A DNA stretch of 27,207 nt from CAYOBW01 sp964402115. GTDB lineage: Bacteria > Verrucomicrobiota > Kiritimatiellia > UBA8416 > CAYOBW01. Under the pieces are notes generated by a model. That model saw only the letters and a list, made by a program, of their open reading frames with translations, did not search any database and was not told the origin of the DNA. A program made the translations under genes and the position numbers. Each line of letters starts with the position of its first letter. Within the stretch, counting starts at the first letter, position 1. This document shows, one piece after another, positions 24,891 to 27,207 of the stretch. The DNA lies in assembly GCA_964402115.1 (NCBI GenBank), contig CAYOBW010000072.1, positions 1 through 27,207 on the forward strand, read 5' to 3'.

Positions 24891-27200
24891 GTGCGTGCGC
24901 GGGCTGCCAACGTCCGGCTCGCGGCAGCCTGCTTCGTCGCGCTGCTCATGGCGTGGGGCGGGCCGGGCGCGGCCGCGCCGCAGATCGGGTATGCCTACCC
25001 CGCCGGCGGGACGCGCGGCGCGACGTTCATCGTCGAGGTCGGCGGCCAGTCTCTCCGCGACGTGGACGGCGTGCGCGTGTCCGGCAAGGGGGTGCATGCC
25101 TCGGTGGTGGAGTACGTGCCACCGCTGACGGACGAGGAGCGCGATCGAACCGAGCGGTTCCTGCGCGACCTCGTGCGACGGCGCTGGTCCGTGAGCGTCA
25201 TGAATCGGGTTGCCAAGGAAACGAACGAAACGGCCCTGCCCGACCACCCGTGGCTGCGGGAGATCGACGGGAAGAGTCCGAATGAACTGAACCGGCTGCG
25301 CACCAGGCTCTTTGACCCGAAGAGCCAGCCCAATGTCCAAATCGGCGAGCAGGTGGTGATCGAGGTTGCCATCGACGCGGACGCGCAAGCCGGCGACCGG
25401 GAGCTGAGACTCGCTTCGTACGAGGGCCTGAGCAATCCCCTCTGCTTCCAGGTGGGCACGCTGCCCGAGTTTGCCGAAAAGGATGCCGGAGGCGGGGGCG
25501 CGGCGCCGATCTTGCAGCCGCCCCTGCTGCTCAATGGCCAGGTGGCGCCCGGGGAAGTCGATCGCGCCCGCCTGCGCGCGCGGCGCGGCCAGAAGCTTGT
25601 GATGTGTCTCCAGGCGCGGCGGCTGATCCCGTACCTGGCCGACGCGGTGCCCGGCTGGTTCCAGGCGACGCTGGCGCTCCGCGGTCCGGACGGCGCCGAG
25701 GTGGCGTGGAGCGACGACTACCGTTTCGATCCCGATCCGGTGCTGCTCTACGAGGTCCCCGCTGACGGCGTGTACAAGCTCGAGGTCCGCGACGCCATCT
25801 ACCGGGGGCGGGACGATTTCGTCTACCGCCTCGCCGTCGGGGAGCTTCCTTTCGTCACGCGGGTCTTTCCCCTCGGCGGCCAGGCGGGCGCCCGGACAAC
25901 CGCCGCCATCCAGGGCTGGAATCTCCCCGTGGAGACGCTGCCTTTGGACACGAGTCCCGGCCCCGCCGCCATACGGCTGGCCACGGTCGGCCGGGACCAG
26001 GGGTTCCGCAGCGAAGTGTGTTACGCCGTGAACGCGCCGCCGGAGGTCACCGAGACCGAACCCAACGACACGGCAGGAACGGCGCAGCCGGTTGCGTTTC
26101 CGCTGACCGTCAACGGCCGTATCGGGCGCCCCGGCGATACGGATGTCTTCCGGTTCGAGGGGCGGTCCGGCCAGGAGTTCGTGGCGGAGGTGTACGCCCG
26201 CCGGCTGAACGCGCCTCTTGACTCCGTATTGAGCCTGACCGATTCGAACGGGACGGAGGTGGCTTTCAACGACGACCACAAGGATCCGGAGATGGGACTG
26301 CTCACGCATCAGGCGGATTCGTACGTGCGAGTGAAGCTGCCGCACGACGGGGCGTACCGGGTCACGCTGTCGGATGCGCAGAACCAGGGCAGCGAGGCGC
26401 ACGCGTATCGCCTTCAACTCAGGCCCGCACAGCCTGACTTTGCCCTCCGGCTGGCGCCGTCATGCGTCAACGTGCAGGCGGGGGAGACGGCCCCGTTCAC
26501 CGCGCAGGTGCTGCGCAAGGACGGCTTTGACGGTGAAGTCGCCCTGGCGCTGGTTGACGCCCCCGCGGGTTTTGCGCTGGGTAATGCCACAATTCCGGCC
26601 GGTACGAATGTGGTTGCGGCAACGCTCCGTGCGCCGCCGGGAGTTCCCCGGCAGGTCTTTCCCATCCGGGTAGAGGGCCGCGCGGTCGTCGGCGGGGTGG
26701 CCGTCAGCCATGCCGGCGTCGCCGCGGAGGACATGATGCAAGCCTTCCTCTGGCGCTTCCTGGTACCGCGGCAGGAGTTGCTGGTGGCGGTGCGCGGCGC
26801 CCGTTCGGTGCCAGCCGTCTGGCGTCCGCTGGCGCCCGGCTTCCGCGTCGCCAGCCCCGGCCCTGTCCGCATTCCGCGGGGGGGCGCCGCCCGGGTGGAA
26901 CTTGCGGCGCCGCCGGTGCTGCCGGACGACGGGCGGACCCCGCTTGCGACGGTCCAGTTCCGTCTCTGCAATCGCCCCCGGGGCGTGACTTTTCGGGAGG
27001 CAAGCGCGGGTGGCGCCGGAGTTTCGCTCACGCTAAAGGCCGATCCGAATATCGCTTTGGCCGGCGACACCGCGTACGCGATCGTCGAGGCGTTTGTGAC
27101 ATCGGCGGCAGAAAGCCAGGACGGCCCGACCGCGAACCGCACGCAGCGGGTGGCGCTCGGCGTCCTGCCCGCGATCGCGTACGAGATCGTGCAACCATGA
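24891..27200 (+). CDS. Large exported protein with PPC (pre-peptidase C-terminal) domain
   Basis: This exported multidomain beta-rich protein is 769 residues if translation starts at the GTG at 24891. That start directly precedes a signal peptide (LAAACFVALLMAWGGPGAAA). The frame is open back to the ATG at 24777, but those 38 codons are a GIY-YIG fragment plus repeat DNA, so a longer protein would hide the signal peptide. No good ribosome-binding site precedes 24891, so the true start is uncertain. The N-terminal part (IGYAYPAGGTRGATFIVEVGGQSL) resembles an Ig-like domain. A PPC domain lies at about residues 387-510 (ETEPNDTAGTAQPV, GDTDVFRFEGRSGQEFVAEV). Ig-like beta regions follow. Proteins of this type accompany DUF1553/DUF1501 pairs in Planctomycetes. 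The role is unknown. The stop overlaps the next start as ATGA. Confidence 0.85.
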   Translation: MRARAANVRLAAACFVALLMAWGGPGAAAPQIGYAYPAGGTRGATFIVEVGGQSLRDVDGVRVSGKGVHASVVEYVPPLTDEERDRTERFLRDLVRRRWSVSVMNRVAKETNETALPDHPWLREIDGKSPNELNRLRTRLFDPKSQPNVQIGEQVVIEVAIDADAQAGDRELRLASYEGLSNPLCFQVGTLPEFAEKDAGGGGAAPILQPPLLLNGQVAPGEVDRARLRARRGQKLVMCLQARRLIPYLADAVPGWFQATLALRGPDGAEVAWSDDYRFDPDPVLLYEVPADGVYKLEVRDAIYRGRDDFVYRLAVGELPFVTRVFPLGGQAGARTTAAIQGWNLPVETLPLDTSPGPAAIRLATVGRDQGFRSEVCYAVNAPPEVTETEPNDTAGTAQPVAFPLTVNGRIGRPGDTDVFRFEGRSGQEFVAEVYARRLNAPLDSVLSLTDSNGTEVAFNDDHKDPEMGLLTHQADSYVRVKLPHDGAYRVTLSDAQNQGSEAHAYRLQLRPAQPDFALRLAPSCVNVQAGETAPFTAQVLRKDGFDGEVALALVDAPAGFALGNATIPAGTNVVAATLRAPPGVPRQVFPIRVEGRAVVGGVAVSHAGVAAEDMMQAFLWRFLVPRQELLVAVRGARSVPAVWRPLAPGFRVASPGPVRIPRGGAARVELAAPPVLPDDGRTPLATVQFRLCNRPRGVTFREASAGGAGVSLTLKADPNIALAGDTAYAIVEAFVTSAAESQDGPTANRTQRVALGVLPAIAYEIVQP

Positions 27201-27207
27201 AGAGGAA
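27197..27207 (+). CDS. Start of a further gene, cut by the window edge
   Basis: An ATG at 27197 overlaps the PPC gene stop as ATGA and continues Met-Lys-Arg, a typical signal-peptide opening, to the window end. Only three codons are visible. The same overlap couples the pot genes here, which supports a real start. Confidence 0.4.

Noticed and set aside
23106..26417. Long minus-strand frames opposite the DUF1501 and PPC genes
   Set aside because: Their composition mirrors the sense genes, they have no recognisable domains, and part of them is translated repeat DNA.

Overview
The window is a high-GC bacterial chromosome segment, most likely from the PVC superphylum (Kiritimatiellota, Lentisphaerota or a related verrucomicrobial or planctomycete lineage). 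This is inferred from gene content: a secreted FGly-type sulfatase, a sialate O-acetylesterase, a DUF4832 protein, rhamnose isomerase, and the planctomycete-style set DUF1549/DUF1553 + DUF1501 + PPC-domain protein. Gaps rich in dispersed palindromes fit the same picture. No 16S rRNA or other direct taxonomic marker is present.

Layout. (1) 1-4148, minus strand: a type I restriction-modification region with an intact hsdM, a Fic protein coupled to it by an ATGA overlap, and a second, different hsdM interrupted by an in-frame amber codon and running off the left edge. No hsdS or hsdR is visible. (2) 4419-5890, minus: two small exported proteins of unknown function. (3) 4818-6349: gaps holding several families of short palindromic repeats. 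(4) 6350-11736, minus: an apparent operon of sialate O-acetylesterase, DUF4832 glycosidase-like protein and sulfatase. (5) 11932-13164, plus: a divergent outer-membrane-barrel-like protein, followed by a short relic of a beta-helix protein. (6) 13546-14185, minus: a VapBC-type toxin-antitoxin pair, then a 128-bp MITE-like element. (7) 14587-16973, minus: a class II aldolase and L-rhamnose isomerase, with a candidate promoter. (8) 17061-17344: a second imperfect palindromic element, then tRNA-Phe(GAA) with promoter and terminator. (9) 17418-21293, minus: a complete polyamine-type ABC transporter, potABCD, in which all three gene junctions overlap by ATGA. (10) 21508-27207, plus: the DUF1549/DUF1553, DUF1501 and PPC genes, plus the first codons of another gene.

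How the genes work together. Regions 4 and 7 fit the capture of sulfated, acetylated polysaccharide, with rhamnose among the released sugars. The exported esterase, glycosidase-like protein and sulfatase would trim the glycan, and the aldolase and isomerase would process rhamnose in the cytoplasm. This link is inference. The potABCD operon imports spermidine or putrescine.

The least explained part is 24435-24891. A 30-bp perfect inverted repeat, a 59-bp direct duplication of one arm and its flank, a cluster of short degenerate repeats and a third diverged arm surround the first ~25 codons of a GIY-YIG nuclease gene. The nuclease fragment is now joined in frame to the signal peptide of the PPC protein. 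This looks like debris of a repeat family associated with a GIY-YIG nuclease.
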